This document shows, in pieces, positions 8,456 to 18,307 of a stretch of 64,000 nt of DNA. A program made the position numbers and the translations under genes. The notes under the pieces were generated by a model that made no database searches, was not told the origin of the DNA, and worked only from the letters and a program-made list of their open reading frames with translations. The DNA comes from Glaciecola sp. 33A. GTDB lineage: Bacteria; Pseudomonadota; Gammaproteobacteria; Enterobacterales; Alteromonadaceae. The stretch is from positions 62,001 to 126,000 of the forward strand of contig NZ_PJAR01000035.1 of the NCBI RefSeq assembly GCF_002836745.1, given 5' to 3'. Numbering within the stretch: the first letter of the stretch is position 1; each line of letters opens with the position of its first letter.

Positions 8456-9301
8456 TTATTGATTAATATTACTCATCAACTCTTTGCGTTTATTGATGAT
8501 GTTTTTTTCAAAACCTAATATTTTTTCGTAGCTGGACGGAAACCATCTTGCAACAAGATCAAGTAATTTTGCATCTCCTCCCACTAAAATGCGCCGCTGT
8601 TTTTTCGCAATACCGGTTAAAATGATATCGGCGGCTTGTTCGGCCGTCGTTTTTGCTACCTTATTAAAGTTAGCAATAAGCTCGCTCTTAGGAACTGCAT
8701 TAGTTGTTACTTTGGCATTGTTGGTGATGTTAGTTTTAATCCCACCAGGGTGCACACAATGAACCGCTAGATTAGTGCCCGCCATTTCCATTTTAAGCGC
8801 CTCAGTGAAACCCCTTACTGCGAACTTAGAGGAGTTATAGGCGCTCTGTAATGGCAAAGAAAGCAAACCGAACAAACTAGATATATTAACAATATGTGCG
8901 CTGGGAGACGCTTTCAAATAAGGTAAAAACGCGTTGGTGCCGTGCACCACACCCCAAAAATTGATGTTCATTAACCAATGAAAATCGTCAAGGGTTTGGT
9001 TTTCGACTGAGTCAATTAAGCTAACACCAGCGTTGTTAAATAGCATGTCGATGCGATTAAATTTGTCATTCGTTTGTTGTGCAAATGCAATAAAAGCAGC
9101 GTTGTCGGATACATCAAGACTGGCAATAAAACATTCAACACCTTTAGCCTCTATTTGCTGTTGTAGTGTTTCTAAACCATCGAAGTCTTTATCCGCTAAT
9201 GCCAAATGACAGCCTTGATCAGCTAATTTGAGCGCTAAGGCCTCTCCAATTCCGGATGCAGCCCCAGTAATAACCGCTACCTGCTCATTGTATTGCTTCA
9301 T
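8456..9301 (-). CDS. short-chain dehydrogenase/reductase
   Basis: 281-aa classical SDR. The cofactor site is VAVITGAASGIGEA (about residues 8-21), followed by NNAG, the catalytic Ser region NISSLFG and the YNSSK active site (YxxxK). It would oxidise or reduce an alcohol/ketone with NAD(P)(H). Its ATG overlaps the stop of the alpha/beta hydrolase (ATGA), and the Baeyer-Villiger-type monooxygenase lies upstream. Together the three genes fit alcohol to ketone to ester to acid plus alcohol chemistry. Substrate not determinable. Confidence 0.9.
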   Translation of the reverse strand: MKQYNEQVAVITGAASGIGEALALKLADQGCHLALADKDFDGLETLQQQIEAKGVECFIASLDVSDNAAFIAFAQQTNDKFNRIDMLFNNAGVSLIDSVENQTLDDFHWLMNINFWGVVHGTNAFLPYLKASPSAHIVNISSLFGLLSLPLQSAYNSSKFAVRGFTEALKMEMAGTNLAVHCVHPGGIKTNITNNAKVTTNAVPKSELIANFNKVAKTTAEQAADIILTGIAKKQRRILVGGDAKLLDLVARWFPSSYEKILGFEKNIINKRKELMSNINQ

Positions 9302-10218
9302 GCTCTATCACCTAAATTCGTATTTATATGGAAAACAATGTCGTCGACTATGTTCTCGATTAATTCAACCGGCAAATCATGCCCCATTCCCGGGTAGATT
9401 TTAAGCGTTGCATTTGGTATTGCTTCTGCTGTCGCCTTGCCACCGGCAACATTAACCAGTCCATCACGATCACCGTGGATCACTAGACTTGGAATGCTTA
9501 ATTTTGCTAGCGCATCTTGCCTATTTGCTGCCACCATGATTGCCAAGAATTGACGCAACGTCCCTTTTGTTGAGACGCCGCGCTGCAAAATACTATCGAC
9601 ATATTCATTGATGTAAGTGTCTGAAGAAGGATAATTTGGACTGCCAATCACTTGCCATTTTTTAATATGGTAATCCATCCGGTCTTTATAATCTGATGAA
9701 GCTGGTTTTTGCATTAAAACCCGACTGATGTTCTTGTCAATCGGAGGCAGCTTTTTATATCCTGTTGTGGACATTATCGAGGTTAATGACTTCACTCTTA
9801 GTGGATAATGGATTGCCATCAATTGAGCGATCATACCGCCCATTGATGCACCAACCACATGCACTTCGGGCAAGTTAAGAGCATCTAATAGCGCAACGAC
9901 ATCTTGCATCATATCGTCAAGCTGATACGGCGCTTTTACTGACATCCCTAGCTTTAGTTTAAGTATTACCCAAAGCATATTTGGCGACGGCAAGTGGTCT
10001 AGTCGCTGCGAGCGCCCTACATCACGGTTATCTAAGAGTAGAACTTGATAACCGGCTGCAACAAAACGCTTAATCATTGCGCTGGGCCACCCCGTTAAAG
10101 GTGTGCTTAAACCGTGTATAAGCAATAAGGTTGGGTGCGAGGGATCTCCATGCAGTTGATACGCAATATCTACACCGTTTACATTAATTCTGTCTTCTCG
10201 CTTGGAGTCGTTATTCAT
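9298..10218 (-). CDS. alpha/beta hydrolase (putative esterase)
   Basis: 306 aa with a full alpha/beta-hydrolase core: oxyanion region LLLIHGLSTPLTGW, nucleophile elbow VGASMGGM (Ser), acid strand VIHGDRDGLV (Asp) and C-terminal GMGHDLP (His). Placed between a Baeyer-Villiger-type monooxygenase and an SDR, it probably hydrolyses the ester or lactone the monooxygenase makes. It overlaps the SDR start by 4 bp; 73 bp separate it from the monooxygenase. No signal peptide, so cytosolic. Confidence 0.9.
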   Translation of the reverse strand: MNNDSKREDRINVNGVDIAYQLHGDPSHPTLLLIHGLSTPLTGWPSAMIKRFVAAGYQVLLLDNRDVGRSQRLDHLPSPNMLWVILKLKLGMSVKAPYQLDDMMQDVVALLDALNLPEVHVVGASMGGMIAQLMAIHYPLRVKSLTSIMSTTGYKKLPPIDKNISRVLMQKPASSDYKDRMDYHIKKWQVIGSPNYPSSDTYINEYVDSILQRGVSTKGTLRQFLAIMVAANRQDALAKLSIPSLVIHGDRDGLVNVAGGKATAEAIPNATLKIYPGMGHDLPVELIENIVDDIVFHINTNLGDRA

Positions 10219-10291
10219 TTAAGCGTGCCTATGTAACTGATAATTTAGTTGCTGATTAATTTGCCGTTTGAAAAAACATCTTCATTGCTTT

Positions 10292-11773
10292 TTACTTATA
10301 AATAAACAGATCATCGTTTAAATTAACCTTGGGTAGTGTCTCCTTCTCTGACCAATAATCTTGAGTATGTTGCCAATCCACTTTGCTGCCGCGTTTGGGC
10401 ATTAAATGCAGTGAACGCAACATATAGCTAGGGTTAAATTCATCGGTATCAATCCAGGGTAACAACTCCATATCAGCATCTTCATCTCGCAGCGTCATGG
10501 TGACTTGCTTAACCTTTTTTTCATCCATATGTGCCAACAATCGGCAGATGAAATCACCGATTAGGTCAACACGTAATGTCCAACTCGCACGAAAGTACCC
10601 CATTACCCAAATCATGTTAGGTACATCAGTGAACATCATGCCTCTGTATCCCACTTTTTCAGAGAAATCGACAATGTTGCCGTCAACTGAAAATTCAATT
10701 CCGCCCAATACCGACAGGTTAAACCCTGTCGCTGAAATAATAATATCAGCATCTAATTGCTCGCCAGACTGAAGCGCAATGCCAGTTTCATTGAAACACT
10801 CAATTTGATCGGTTTTAACACTAACCTTGCCTGAGCGAATACCAGCAAAAATATCGCCTTCAGGCACAACCGCTATGCGTTGTCTCCAAGGTGCATACGT
10901 AGGAGTAAAATGTTTTTCCACATCAAAATCATCATCGAGAAGTGCTGCAACGCCATCAATCAGGCCTTTTTTAACCTCATTTGGATATTGCGTAGATAAT
11001 TGAATAAAACCGGCTTGCTCCTGAAGCAGTTGCTGACGAGTTATTTCGTGGATCCATGAATCATCAATGCCTAATTCACGCAATTGATCAGTTAACGGAT
11101 TGTGGTTATCTCTGGGAATAAAGTAAGTCGGCGAACGCTGCAATAATGTCACATGCGCACAATCTTCGGCTATATTAGGCGCTAACGTAGCAGCAGTTGC
11201 ACCAGAACCAATGATCACCACCTTTTTATCTTTGTAATCTAGATCTTTTGGCCAATCCTGTGGATGAATAAGTAAGCCTTTGTAGTCATCCCTGCCCTTC
11301 CAATCAGGCGTATAACCTTTCTCATGATTATAATAGCCTTGGCACATCCATAAAAAATTAGCGGTAATAACAACGGTTTCTTTACTATCTTTTTTAAATG
11401 CAGTAATACTCCAAAGCTGGTTCACACTGTCCCAACTCGCCCCAAGCACATGATGGCTGTAGCGAATATGCTGGGCTAAATGATTGTCATCAATTACTTC
11501 TCGCATGTAGTTTAAAATCTCAGCGCCCCTCGCAATTGGCGCTCCTGTCCAGGGCTTGAATCGATAACCAAAAGTAAATAGGTCACTGTCAGATCGAACA
11601 CCAGGATAATTGTGCGTCAGCCAGGTACCGCCAAAACTTTCCATGCCATCAAGTACGCAGAAGCTTTTGTCTGGTAATTGTGTTTTTAAATGATAAGCAG
11701 AACCTATTCCAGATAAACCCGCCCCCACTACCAATACATCAACATGTTCATTCTTGTTATTAACTGAATTCAT
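10292..11773 (-). CDS. flavin-containing (Baeyer-Villiger-type) monooxygenase
   Basis: 493 aa. FAD site VLVVGAGLSGIGSA near residue 15, NADPH site VVIIGSGATAATLA near residue 185, and the FMO/BVMO fingerprint region YKGLLIHPQDWP (FxGxxxHxxxW, with Tyr for Phe) between them. Such enzymes insert oxygen beside a ketone to give an ester or lactone, or oxidise heteroatoms. ATG 11773 has AGGTGA about 5 nt upstream; the longer frame to 11806 is less likely. First gene of a three-gene operon with the hydrolase and SDR. Confidence 0.9.
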   Translation of the reverse strand: MNSVNNKNEHVDVLVVGAGLSGIGSAYHLKTQLPDKSFCVLDGMESFGGTWLTHNYPGVRSDSDLFTFGYRFKPWTGAPIARGAEILNYMREVIDDNHLAQHIRYSHHVLGASWDSVNQLWSITAFKKDSKETVVITANFLWMCQGYYNHEKGYTPDWKGRDDYKGLLIHPQDWPKDLDYKDKKVVIIGSGATAATLAPNIAEDCAHVTLLQRSPTYFIPRDNHNPLTDQLRELGIDDSWIHEITRQQLLQEQAGFIQLSTQYPNEVKKGLIDGVAALLDDDFDVEKHFTPTYAPWRQRIAVVPEGDIFAGIRSGKVSVKTDQIECFNETGIALQSGEQLDADIIISATGFNLSVLGGIEFSVDGNIVDFSEKVGYRGMMFTDVPNMIWVMGYFRASWTLRVDLIGDFICRLLAHMDEKKVKQVTMTLRDEDADMELLPWIDTDEFNPSYMLRSLHLMPKRGSKVDWQHTQDYWSEKETLPKVNLNDDLFIYK

Positions 11774-11908
11774 AATATCACCTAAGTCTCTACTATATTC
11801 TTGCAAACGTTGATCTGCGCATCACTATAGAATTTTGATAAATTACAGCTCAGATCTACTGTTAGCTGTCTTCTATGTGACACTCTTGATGCTTGCTCTG
11901 TAAAAAAA

Positions 11909-12601
11909 TTATTCGTTTTTGAGTACTGTTTTTGCTTTTAATGCCAGCATGTTTTTGACTAAATACTTTTGCCCAGTGAAAACCAAAATACCTTCGTCTT
12001 CAAATTCTTTTACTATTTTATTCACTCTCTGACGCGAGCCTCTTGTTAGCTCGGCTAATTCTTGTTGAGTCATTTTTTTATCGATTAAGATCCCTGCCTT
12101 AGTCCGTACCCCATAATTTTGAGCAAACCACTGCAATCTGCCAGCTAACCTAGCACTCAGTGGATAGAAGAGCATGCCAGCCAATAATTCGCACATTTGC
12201 AGCGTTCTTTTGGTTTGTGCCAAAAATAAATTTTGATAAATAATGCTGTGCTCTTCAGCCAGCGCTTTTACTATTCGTTTGGGAATTTGAATAATACTCG
12301 ATTCATCAAGTACTTGGGCTTCAAACATACGAGCAGGCTCATTAGTTAAAGCAAATTCTCCTAGCCACGAGTTTGACGAAAACTCAGTGATTGCAAACTC
12401 TTGCCCAACACTACTGCTAATTTTTATACGCACAAATCCGGTTAGCACACCGTAAACAAACTCGCCTTCTTCGCCCAATCGATAAAGGTAATTCTTTTGT
12501 TCAAAATGTTTTAACCTCGCCACGTTGATTAATGTTTCAAAAGCCGAATCAGGCGCACCATTGAACCAAGGACATTGCTTGATGACACTTTCAAAATTCA
12601 T
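11909..12601 (-). CDS. Crp/Fnr-family transcriptional regulator
   Basis: 230 aa. N-terminal cyclic-nucleotide-binding-like beta barrel (about residues 10-120, with GEEGEFVYGVLTG and WLGEFAL) and a C-terminal winged helix (MTQQELAELTRGSRQRVNKIVKEFEDEGIL). The Cys pattern of an Fnr iron-sulfur cluster is not seen at the N-terminus. It lies between the monooxygenase operon (downstream, same strand) and the TonB receptor, so it may control one of these; no operator was identified. Confidence 0.88.
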   Translation of the reverse strand: MNFESVIKQCPWFNGAPDSAFETLINVARLKHFEQKNYLYRLGEEGEFVYGVLTGFVRIKISSSVGQEFAITEFSSNSWLGEFALTNEPARMFEAQVLDESSIIQIPKRIVKALAEEHSIIYQNLFLAQTKRTLQMCELLAGMLFYPLSARLAGRLQWFAQNYGVRTKAGILIDKKMTQQELAELTRGSRQRVNKIVKEFEDEGILVFTGQKYLVKNMLALKAKTVLKNE

Positions 12602-12643
12602 AGTTAAGCCAAGGTATGGTTTGTATTAACAAATAGATAATAA

Positions 12644-12666
12644 GATAGCCCCGCAACAGGGCTATC
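12644..12666 (-). terminator. hairpin terminator after the TonB receptor gene
   Basis: Perfect 8-bp stem GATAGCCC/GGGCTATC with loop CGCAACA, 16 bp after the receptor stop. In the transcript direction (minus) it is followed by a T-rich run (TTATTATCTATTTG), as expected for a Rho-independent terminator. Confidence 0.75.
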
Positions 12667-12681
12667 GTTGAGACTTAGATA

Positions 12682-15234
12682 TTAATCAAAATTATAACGA
12701 AGTTGTAAACCATAAGAGATAGGGTCAGACAGTTCCGCATTCTGCAAACGTGTTACTGTAGATGGTGTCGAATAACGCAAAACATCACGTTCATCAGCAG
12801 CATTTCTAACAAAAGCTGCGACCTCAAATGCTTCACTTGCAGAGGTCCAACTCAAGCGCGCATCAATACGGTCATAACTATCGACTTGATCCCAATCACT
12901 GCGATTAAAAGCCCGAGAGTATTGTTCACCAACATAAGAATAACCCGCCGTTAGCAAAACCGTACCCATATCATCCAGAGCAAAGAACTGGCTGACCGAA
13001 AGTGAAAGCTTGGTTTCTGGTGCCATATTCAATTGATTGCCTGATAAGTCCTGAATATCACATTCACCGAGAATGGCGCAGGCGGTAGAGTCAACGGCTG
13101 TATAGTTATCGTATTCTGAATTGGTATAAGAATAAGTAGCCATAACGCGTAAATCGGCAGTCAACCATGCCTGTAACTCTGCTTCTAAACCAATTACTGT
13201 GGCTTCAGCTGCATTGTCAAAAGCGGCGGTAGTTACGCCCCCTTCCGTGACTGTCGAAAGCACCTGCAAATCAGCATAATCGTAATAATAAGCGGCTAAA
13301 GACAAGTTCACATTATTATTATACAGCGACTTTTTATAGCCTACTTCAAAGGCAGTTAACTCTTCTGGGTCAACAACATCAACTGGCGCTGCCGTGGCAG
13401 CCCCAAGGTTGAAACCACCAGAACGATATCCGGTTGAGACATAGCCATAAACGAAAGTGTCTTTATTGACATTCCAATCTGCCTGTAAACGCCAAGTTAC
13501 TTTGCTCCAGCTGTCATCAAGTTGATGCTGATTTTTAGGCACCGAAAGATAAGCAAATACATCGTCGCCTCCACTTTTTTCATCGTTGGAATAACGCAGG
13601 CCAGCGGTTAAAGCCAACTCATCGTTGACTTGGTATTCTAACTGACCATATAGAGCAGTAGCGGTTGTCTCTAGATCATTTTGACCGTAATACAGAAAAC
13701 CACCATCGCCATTAGCCGTAGCTTCAAATGGCGCACCAATCAATGAAGAATAAAACTGGTACAAACCAGGCTGAAAACCGGGAACACCTAGGAAAGTCCC
13801 GCTATCTGCAGGTAAGCCAAACTCGGGGGGGAAACCACCGTAATTAGCGGCAATCGGATCACCCTGCATTAAACCAAAACCGCGCTCTACAAAGTCGCTA
13901 TATTGACTCTCTTTACTATTAAAATAGTACACTCCAGCAATGAAGTTTAAGGCACTATCGTAGTTAGATACCACTTGTAATTCGTGCGATGTAAACTCAC
14001 CCGATTGAATAACACTGGCCGTCATATCTGAGGCAACAGTAATCGGCGCGCCGGTTACCGGGTTAGGTAAATAAACACCACCAGGGATACCAACAAGTGT
14101 TGTTATTTGTCTAAACATCTCGGAAAAGTTCATGCCACCAAAGGCTGCATTAGAGACATCACCGTCAGCAATGGAGTCGTAAGTAAACTCATTGTCACCG
14201 AATGTGTATTTAAATTCCAAATCGTCTACTGTCAACGTACTGATGAAAGTTAGGCGTGTTGTTTCCACATCTTGTTGGCCCAAAGTATCCACGTTTGTTT
14301 GATTAATATCATTAACTGCCGGATTAGGTATGGTGTAACCCGACACGTGATTAAGCGCATTTGAACCGGGGTAAATACCGGGTAAATTGGCGGCTCCAAG
14401 ATTTACAAACTCAGTTGGATAAGCATCGCCCAAATAACCTGGCGACGGGTTTTCGCTGCGCTCATAATTCATGTAGCGTAATGAACTGGAGAAGTTGTCG
14501 GTCCAATCCGCTTTTAAGGTCATTGAATAATAAGTTCTATCTTTATTGTCTAAATTACCAACATCAGATGCTAGATTTTCTTGTAGAGCGTCACGCTTAA
14601 TTTTAGATATGGTAGCGATACCAGAAAAGGTGTCACCTAAAGGTCCTGTTATCTGGCCTTGAGTGACTAAATAACCGTCATTGCCAACTTCTAAATTAAG
14701 GTAACCACCAAAGTCTCTTTGCGGTTCTTTACTAATAACATTAATGGCTCCGCCTACAGCATTTCGGCCATATAAAGTACCTTGAGGTCCACGGAGCACC
14801 TCAATACGATCGATATCACAAAAATTACAATACTCAAAAATGCCGTTTTCGGTGTTGTATACACCATCAGTATAAATCCCCACCCCCGGATCTGAACCCA
14901 GTGCAGTGGTAGGTCGTCCGACTCCACGAATAGATATTCTGCTAGAAGTAATAATTAAAGACGGGGAATATTGCACTAAATCTTGGCTACCATCGATGTT
15001 CATCTCGGCCATGCTTGCTTCACTAAAGGCGCTGACCGCTTGGCCAGTTTCCATCAATGGAGTAACACGTTTTGTAGAGGTGATTGAAATCACTTCTATG
15101 CCCGCAGTCTCTGCTGTCTCATCAGCGTCTTGGTCTTGGGCAAAGGTTGTTGAACTTGCGCTAATACAAATTAATGCCCAAGCTAAAGGAGTGAGTTTAA
15201 AACCGTTATGTTTAGTAGTATTAAGGACCATCAT
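12682..15234 (-). CDS. TonB-dependent outer-membrane receptor
   Basis: 850 aa. Signal peptide at the N-terminus (hydrophobic stretch LTPLAWALICISASSTTFA, cleavage after TFA), TonB-box-like EVISITSTKR near residue 50, plug domain with VLRGPQGTLYGRNAVGGAIN (about 150-170), then a beta-barrel ending LQLRYNFD. It resembles the marine receptor class often placed next to catabolic genes for hydrophobic or plant/algal compounds rather than siderophore genes. 30 bp downstream of the MFS gene, so probably one operon; the pair would bring a substrate across both membranes. ATG 15234 has GGGGAA nearby; a second ATG follows directly. Confidence 0.94.
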   Translation of the reverse strand: MMVLNTTKHNGFKLTPLAWALICISASSTTFAQDQDADETAETAGIEVISITSTKRVTPLMETGQAVSAFSEASMAEMNIDGSQDLVQYSPSLIITSSRISIRGVGRPTTALGSDPGVGIYTDGVYNTENGIFEYCNFCDIDRIEVLRGPQGTLYGRNAVGGAINVISKEPQRDFGGYLNLEVGNDGYLVTQGQITGPLGDTFSGIATISKIKRDALQENLASDVGNLDNKDRTYYSMTLKADWTDNFSSSLRYMNYERSENPSPGYLGDAYPTEFVNLGAANLPGIYPGSNALNHVSGYTIPNPAVNDINQTNVDTLGQQDVETTRLTFISTLTVDDLEFKYTFGDNEFTYDSIADGDVSNAAFGGMNFSEMFRQITTLVGIPGGVYLPNPVTGAPITVASDMTASVIQSGEFTSHELQVVSNYDSALNFIAGVYYFNSKESQYSDFVERGFGLMQGDPIAANYGGFPPEFGLPADSGTFLGVPGFQPGLYQFYSSLIGAPFEATANGDGGFLYYGQNDLETTATALYGQLEYQVNDELALTAGLRYSNDEKSGGDDVFAYLSVPKNQHQLDDSWSKVTWRLQADWNVNKDTFVYGYVSTGYRSGGFNLGAATAAPVDVVDPEELTAFEVGYKKSLYNNNVNLSLAAYYYDYADLQVLSTVTEGGVTTAAFDNAAEATVIGLEAELQAWLTADLRVMATYSYTNSEYDNYTAVDSTACAILGECDIQDLSGNQLNMAPETKLSLSVSQFFALDDMGTVLLTAGYSYVGEQYSRAFNRSDWDQVDSYDRIDARLSWTSASEAFEVAAFVRNAADERDVLRYSTPSTVTRLQNAELSDPISYGLQLRYNFD

Positions 15235-15264
15235 ATTTCCCCGTATTTTAAATTATTTATAGTT

Positions 15265-16683
15265 TTAGTGTTGTTGAGCCTGCAGCTTGATAATTATTTC
15301 TGCATGTCTGCTTTTGTTTAAATCGTATTTTGACGCCATGTAGGCGGCTATTAGATATATAACTAAGGGTACTGGACCAGCAATAACACCCAGGTTAAAA
15401 ATGGCCTCATCGCTTACCATGGAAACATCTACTTGTTTAGGAAAAGCGATAACGTCTAAGCCTATGCCTGCTAGTAAGGTACCAATACCGAAGGTGGCTT
15501 TTTGGGCAAAAGAGTTGGCTGCGAAAAATAATCCCTCTTGACGTTTACCTGTATTAGACGCATGTAAATCGGCAATATCTGCCAACATAGAACCGATAAT
15601 TATCCCAGCTGCAATAAAAAAACTGTAGCCACCGACATAAGTTGCAAACAAAACAGGCAGTAATAAATCAGAGCCATTCTCGGGTAAGATACTAAACAGC
15701 CTCAATATAATCGGACTAAAACTAAAGACCGTTGCTATCAGCAAGCAGGCGACTAAGCTTGGCATTTTATCGATACGTTTAGATAACATAGGTGCGATGA
15801 TTGAAGCTGGAATAAGACCGACAACGATTGTTAAGGTCAATAGTGAAATTTGCGCAGTGGACAATTCAAAGAAGTAGCTACCGAGGTACAGCATAAAAGT
15901 GGCACCTGCACCGCCGGCAACCATCGTGAGTACTTGAACCAAGAAGATAAGTTTAAAAGGCTTGAGTTTAAGCGCTTCAAAAAACGCTTTAAAACTCCTA
16001 CTAAAATCTATTTTTTTCTGATTATCCGGCGCTTTTGGCAAAAACGGAATAGTATGTTTTGTGCCTAGAATACATATAATCATCGCAACAAACGCAATTA
16101 TCCCAGCCATTGCCCCTAGGCTGCTATATCCGGCAACATTTAACATGCCGTTTGGAAAAGCCTCTGTTGATTTGAAAAATAAATTAAGCGCCACCACTGA
16201 TAGTGTTATGCCGCCGATGTAGCCCAAAAAGGTACGGTAACTTACAATTTTTGTCCGTTCTTCATAATCCTTACTCAACTCAGCGCCCAACGCATTGTGC
16301 GGCACATTGAACATAGTAAGCATAACTCTGACGACAATAGACCAGCCTAGTAGCCAAAAGAATAACGACTGCTGATCAAGACCCGCTGGCGGCGAAAACA
16401 ACATATATAATGAAATTGGAAAAGGGATAACAGCCGCAATCATAAAAGGATGACGTCTACCCCACTTTGACTGCCAATTATCTGAGATGTCTCCCATTAA
16501 TGGGTCAGTAATGGCATCAAATAGCAAAGCAATAAGCGCCGCAAGGCCAGCAATGATAGCTGGCATGCCAAGTACCTGACTAAAATAGAACACAACAAAC
16601 GACTGAAAAGCGGTGTCTTTAACGCCTTGTGACATTTGGCCAACGCCGTATGCTATTTTGGTGAAGAACGTGAGTTTTAACAT
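15265..16683 (-). CDS. MFS transporter, GPH (glycoside-pentoside-hexuronide) type
   Basis: 472 aa with about 12 hydrophobic segments. The family features IAYGVGQMSQGVKDTAF (N-terminal helix 1) and FDAITDPLMGDISDNWQSKWGRRHPFM (helix 2-3 loop, positions about 55-82) are typical of GPH cation symporters and their relatives. Inner-membrane uptake of a sugar conjugate or other organic solute is likely. It is first in an operon with the TonB receptor and is preceded by a promoter/operator identical to that of the ligase operon, so it belongs to the same regulon. Confidence 0.9.
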   Translation of the reverse strand: MLKLTFFTKIAYGVGQMSQGVKDTAFQSFVVFYFSQVLGMPAIIAGLAALIALLFDAITDPLMGDISDNWQSKWGRRHPFMIAAVIPFPISLYMLFSPPAGLDQQSLFFWLLGWSIVVRVMLTMFNVPHNALGAELSKDYEERTKIVSYRTFLGYIGGITLSVVALNLFFKSTEAFPNGMLNVAGYSSLGAMAGIIAFVAMIICILGTKHTIPFLPKAPDNQKKIDFSRSFKAFFEALKLKPFKLIFLVQVLTMVAGGAGATFMLYLGSYFFELSTAQISLLTLTIVVGLIPASIIAPMLSKRIDKMPSLVACLLIATVFSFSPIILRLFSILPENGSDLLLPVLFATYVGGYSFFIAAGIIIGSMLADIADLHASNTGKRQEGLFFAANSFAQKATFGIGTLLAGIGLDVIAFPKQVDVSMVSDEAIFNLGVIAGPVPLVIYLIAAYMASKYDLNKSRHAEIIIKLQAQQH

Positions 16684-16743
16684 TTCTGTTTACCTTTATT
16701 GAACACTTACAACTATAGGTAGTCTTTTTAGTGTCAATATCAT

Positions 16744-16778
16744 AATTTGAACTTACAGTATGTATTTACTACTTTCAA
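16744..16778 (-). promoter_or_regulatory. regulated promoter of the MFS-TonB operon (site A)
   Basis: Minus-strand -35-like TTGAAA (16773-16778) and -10-like TAAGTT (16750-16755) with a 17-nt spacer. An operator-like word AATTTGAACTTACAGTATGT (16744-16763) covers the -10; its core ACTTAC-A-GTATGT is an imperfect palindrome. The same word and the same box spacing occur before the ligase gene at 20721. Likely bound by the double TetR regulator at 20.9 kb (inference). Confidence 0.65.
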
Positions 16779-16857
16779 GAATTATTTAACAAAATTTACA
16801 TTTTATTATCATTTTAGCTAAAAGTTTTACAAAGATATCGATTGCGTTTTATGATGG

Positions 16858-16876
16858 ATTTGAACTTTTGGTATGT
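16858..16876. promoter_or_regulatory. diverged copy of the operator (site C)
   Basis: ATTTGAACTTTTGGTATGT matches the site A/B word except for three central bases. It lies about 95 bp upstream of site A and may act as a second operator for the MFS promoter. Confidence 0.45.
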
Positions 16877-17312
16877 TTTAAGTTTAGGACGCTTCCGTGG
16901 CATGACCGATGAAAGTTATTATTCAGCCATTTTTAGAAATTGATTATTCAATCATCAATATCCACACGGCCGCACAAAACTACTGATTACTGCTAGTGTC
17001 GTTGGGGTATCTATTAATTATCAATTGGCATGCTTTTGATTTCTAAAGGCCTGCATTCATGTTGCGGATATCGGGTCTGTCTTTGACACCCTAGATGCAC
17101 ATTTCCACCTGCCTTATGACATGATTGTGTTCAGCAGCATTTTTAAATTCTGAGGCTAACGTCAATGGGGGACGCTGACTAAACAAGTCAGGCAATACGT
17201 GTAGCCACTGCTAGTTTTTGGCTGAATGATTATACTCAAGCAATGGGTTCATGTATTTTGTTGAATACAAAATCAGTATTGAGTAAAGCGCCCTAAAAAT
17301 TCAGAGCGCTTC
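16877..17312. other. gene-free region between MFS and SDR genes
   Basis: About 440 bp with no supported ORF on either strand. Short plus-strand stretches (near 16970-17040 and 17050-17150) read like broken coding sequence, but the frame changes and no family is recognisable. Upstream control sequence for the MFS operon ends at about 16880. Confidence 0.5.
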
Positions 17313-17373
17313 ACCTACCCTTTAGCCTTTACCCTTTACCCTTTACCGTTTACCATTTACCCTTTAGCCTTTG
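17313..17373 (-). repeat. heptanucleotide tandem repeat overlapping the SDR stop codon
   Basis: Read on the minus strand, about eight imperfect copies of AAAGGGT (variants AAAGGCT, AAATGGT, AAACGGT) follow each other. The first unit includes the last codons and the TAA of the SDR gene. A 7-bp repeat shifts frame with each unit gained or lost, but here the stop precedes most of the array. Confidence 0.85.
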
Positions 17374-18284
17374 GCTAAATTAATACCTAAAGACGCAGCA
17401 GCTTTGGCTACATATTTATTAGTTTGCATCCAACCAGCGACTAGTTCTTCTGACTTACTTTGGTCTTCAAGCGCATCCCAGCTTGCTAATAGATTCTCAG
17501 GTGTTTGTTGATCGGGGGGAAGATAAATACCATCAGTTTCCTTGATTACGGCTCTGGCATAACCACCTGCCCCGCAACCCAAAATAGCACGGTTTGGACC
17601 ATTCTCAGCCACTAAAGCAAGTAAGGCTGTGGTTACTGATTCAACGGTCATTAGTTCCAAAACACGTTTATCCTCAATTAACTCTTCCGTCATGGCGGTG
17701 CGCGCGGTCGGCGATAAACAATTGACCTTAATATTGTTTTTCTGGCCTTCAATACACAGCGTATTCATAAAGCCCACTAACGCCATTTTTGCAGCACCAT
17801 AGTTTGCCTGCCCAAAGTTACCGTACAAACCAGAAGAGGACGTAGTCATAACAATGCGACCGCAGTTTTGTTGCTTCATGATGTCCCACACTGCTTTTGT
17901 ACAATTAACCGAGCCCATAACATGCACATCAAGCACTAACTGAAAGTCCTCGATGGACATTTTACCAAAGGATTTATCACGCAGGATCCCAGCATTGTTA
18001 ACTAAAATATCAACGCGCGACCATAAGGTCATTGCCTCTTCTACCATAGTCTGAACTTGCTTTATGTTCGCAACATTGGCTCCATTGGCGATAGCTTCAC
18101 CACCCGCTTTTTGAATTTCAGCGACCACGTCTAATGCACCTTGTGACAAGCTGCCATCTGCATTACCCAGGTCGTTAACCACTACTTTTGCTCCACGCGC
18201 AGCGAGTGCCATTGCGTGAGACCGGCCTAAACCCGCTCCCGCACCTGTAACGATTGCCACTTGGTTATCATATCTTATGTTCAT
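17364..18284 (-). CDS. SDR-family 3-hydroxyacyl-CoA dehydrogenase-like enzyme
   Basis: 306 aa. Cofactor site VAIVTGAGAGLGRSHA with the downstream VVVNDLG, then NNAGILRDKSF, TTSSSGLYGNFGQANYGAAK (active-site Ser, Tyr, Lys). This pattern is that of the dehydrogenase half of peroxisomal multifunctional enzyme type 2, which oxidises 3-hydroxyacyl-CoA. ATG 18284 has AGAGGA 6 nt upstream; the frame extends to 18338 but overlaps the upstream spacer. It follows a MaoC hydratase by 23 bp, as expected for sequential hydration and oxidation. Confidence 0.9.
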   Translation of the reverse strand: MNIRYDNQVAIVTGAGAGLGRSHAMALAARGAKVVVNDLGNADGSLSQGALDVVAEIQKAGGEAIANGANVANIKQVQTMVEEAMTLWSRVDILVNNAGILRDKSFGKMSIEDFQLVLDVHVMGSVNCTKAVWDIMKQQNCGRIVMTTSSSGLYGNFGQANYGAAKMALVGFMNTLCIEGQKNNIKVNCLSPTARTAMTEELIEDKRVLELMTVESVTTALLALVAENGPNRAILGCGAGGYARAVIKETDGIYLPPDQQTPENLLASWDALEDQSKSEELVAGWMQTNKYVAKAAASLGINLAKG

Positions 18285-18307
18285 ACTGTCCTCTTTAATT
18301 GCATTGT

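Noticed and set aside
16940-17150. Protein-like stretches between MFS and SDR genes
   Set aside because: Frame changes and stops every 20-35 codons and no recognisable family; too weak for a pseudogene call.
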